A stretch of 64,000 nt of DNA from Drosophila pseudoobscura (lineage: Eukaryota; Arthropoda; Insecta; Diptera; Drosophilidae). Below, piece after piece: positions 63,495-64,000 of the stretch. The stretch is taken from NCBI RefSeq assembly GCF_009870125.1, contig NC_046682.1, positions 1,674,001 to 1,738,000 on the forward strand. Direction: 5' to 3'. The notes beneath the pieces were generated by a model. The model searched no databases. It saw only the letters and a list, made by a program, of their open reading frames with translations, and had not been told where the DNA came from. A program made the position numbers and the translations under genes. Numbering within the stretch: the stretch's first letter is position 1; every line of letters starts with the position of its first letter.

Positions 63495-64000
63495 TTAAAA
63501 ATCGAAAACTGTACTTTTAGCTAGTGCTAAAATAATAAAACATGTTTTTTCGAAGACTCCACACCATAAGGGACTGTAATTAATAAAAAACCCCTCAACT
63601 TTGTTGCATATTTGATAAACTCGACTTAATGAAAAATAAACTGGTCCACGCCGTTTTAGGATCTTGCTCACCACAGAATAATAGCGCTCACACTGCTGTG
63701 AAAACTATCCAATTGTAATTCTTCTTTACTCCTCACTTCATTTACTTCCTTGAGTCCTTATAAATATAAAAAAGAAACCCTTATGACCCTTCAAATTAAA
63801 ATTTTTGTCCCTTTGAAAATGCTATATAGCGACAGTCTCTACTCCACGCCATATGAATATGCAAAAGTACGGGAGTATTCTAAGTTTTCGTCCGTTGGCT
63901 GAGGTTTTTTATTAATTACAGTCCCTTATGGTGTGGAGTCTTCGAAAAAACATGTTTTATTATTTTAGCACTAGCTAAAAGTACAGTTTTCGATTTTTAA
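63495..64000. repeat. 98-bp perfect inverted repeat with 310-bp spacer
   Basis: Bases 63495-63592 and 63903-64000 are exact reverse complements by my reading (outer ends TTAAAAATCGAAAACTG and CAGTTTTCGATTTTTAA). The spacer has no long open frame. Each outer end carries TTAA, and the right arm ends on the last base of the window, so the repeat may extend. It could be the long terminal repeats of a MITE or foldback element. Confidence 0.85.

Overview
This window reads as a euchromatic but repeat-laden piece of a Drosophila genome. The four protein-coding loci I can support (unc-13, eIF4G, mGluR and 4E-T) all map to chromosome 4 (Muller element F, the dot) in D. melanogaster. The compact phase-consistent introns, TACATA/ATGT repeats and repeated DINE-1/Helentron-type insertions fit that. 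The repeat copies look unlike D. melanogaster INE-1 in detail (about 1 kb, with a GA-rich block). They recall the ISY-type Helitrons of the obscura group, so a non-melanogaster species, perhaps obscura group, is my guess (low confidence).

Layout. 0.3-16.3 kb, minus strand: the 5' part of unc-13. Two giant alternative N-terminal exons (6.1 kb and 5.4 kb) both splice in phase 0 onto one 132-nt exon, whose peptide is the hallmark segment just before the C1 domain. The rest of the gene lies left of position 1. 17.7-19.5 kb: a decayed Helitron-encoded protein fragment and partial DINE copies. 20.4-37.8 kb, minus strand: a complete eIF4G coding region that I reconstructed as 15 coding exons (about 1,935 aa), with one GC-AG intron, one 53-nt exon and a 7.9-kb transposon-filled intron. 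A plausible promoter with Motif 1 and Motif 6 type elements lies at 38.8 kb. 44.4-50.0 kb, plus strand: a complete mGluR gene of 8 coding exons (about 989 aa). 51.7-56.3 kb, minus strand, convergent with mGluR: a complete 4E-T gene of 8 coding exons (about 1,059 aa). 57.5-64 kb: no host gene recognised; a mosaic of decayed transposons (LOA/R1-like LINE, pogo/Tigger-like end, hAT N-terminal fragment, DINE copy interrupted by a Tc1-like element, and a perfect 98-bp inverted repeat that runs to the last base).

Function. Unc-13 primes synaptic vesicles and mGluR is the presynaptic glutamate receptor, so two genes act at the synapse. eIF4G and 4E-T both bind eIF4E through YxxxxLL motifs visible here (YDREQLL and YSRADLL) with opposite outcomes: eIF4G recruits ribosomes, 4E-T represses and directs mRNAs to decay bodies. 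I found no rRNA, tRNA, CRISPR or bacterial-type operon signals, and no evidence of a wholly new system. The most unusual signals are the DINE copies in head-to-head pairs with GA-rich blocks, the repeated Motif 6 promoter-like segments at 38.8-39.95 kb, and the terminal inverted repeat. Exon junctions were deduced by eye from splice sites and reading-frame continuity, so single-base errors are possible.
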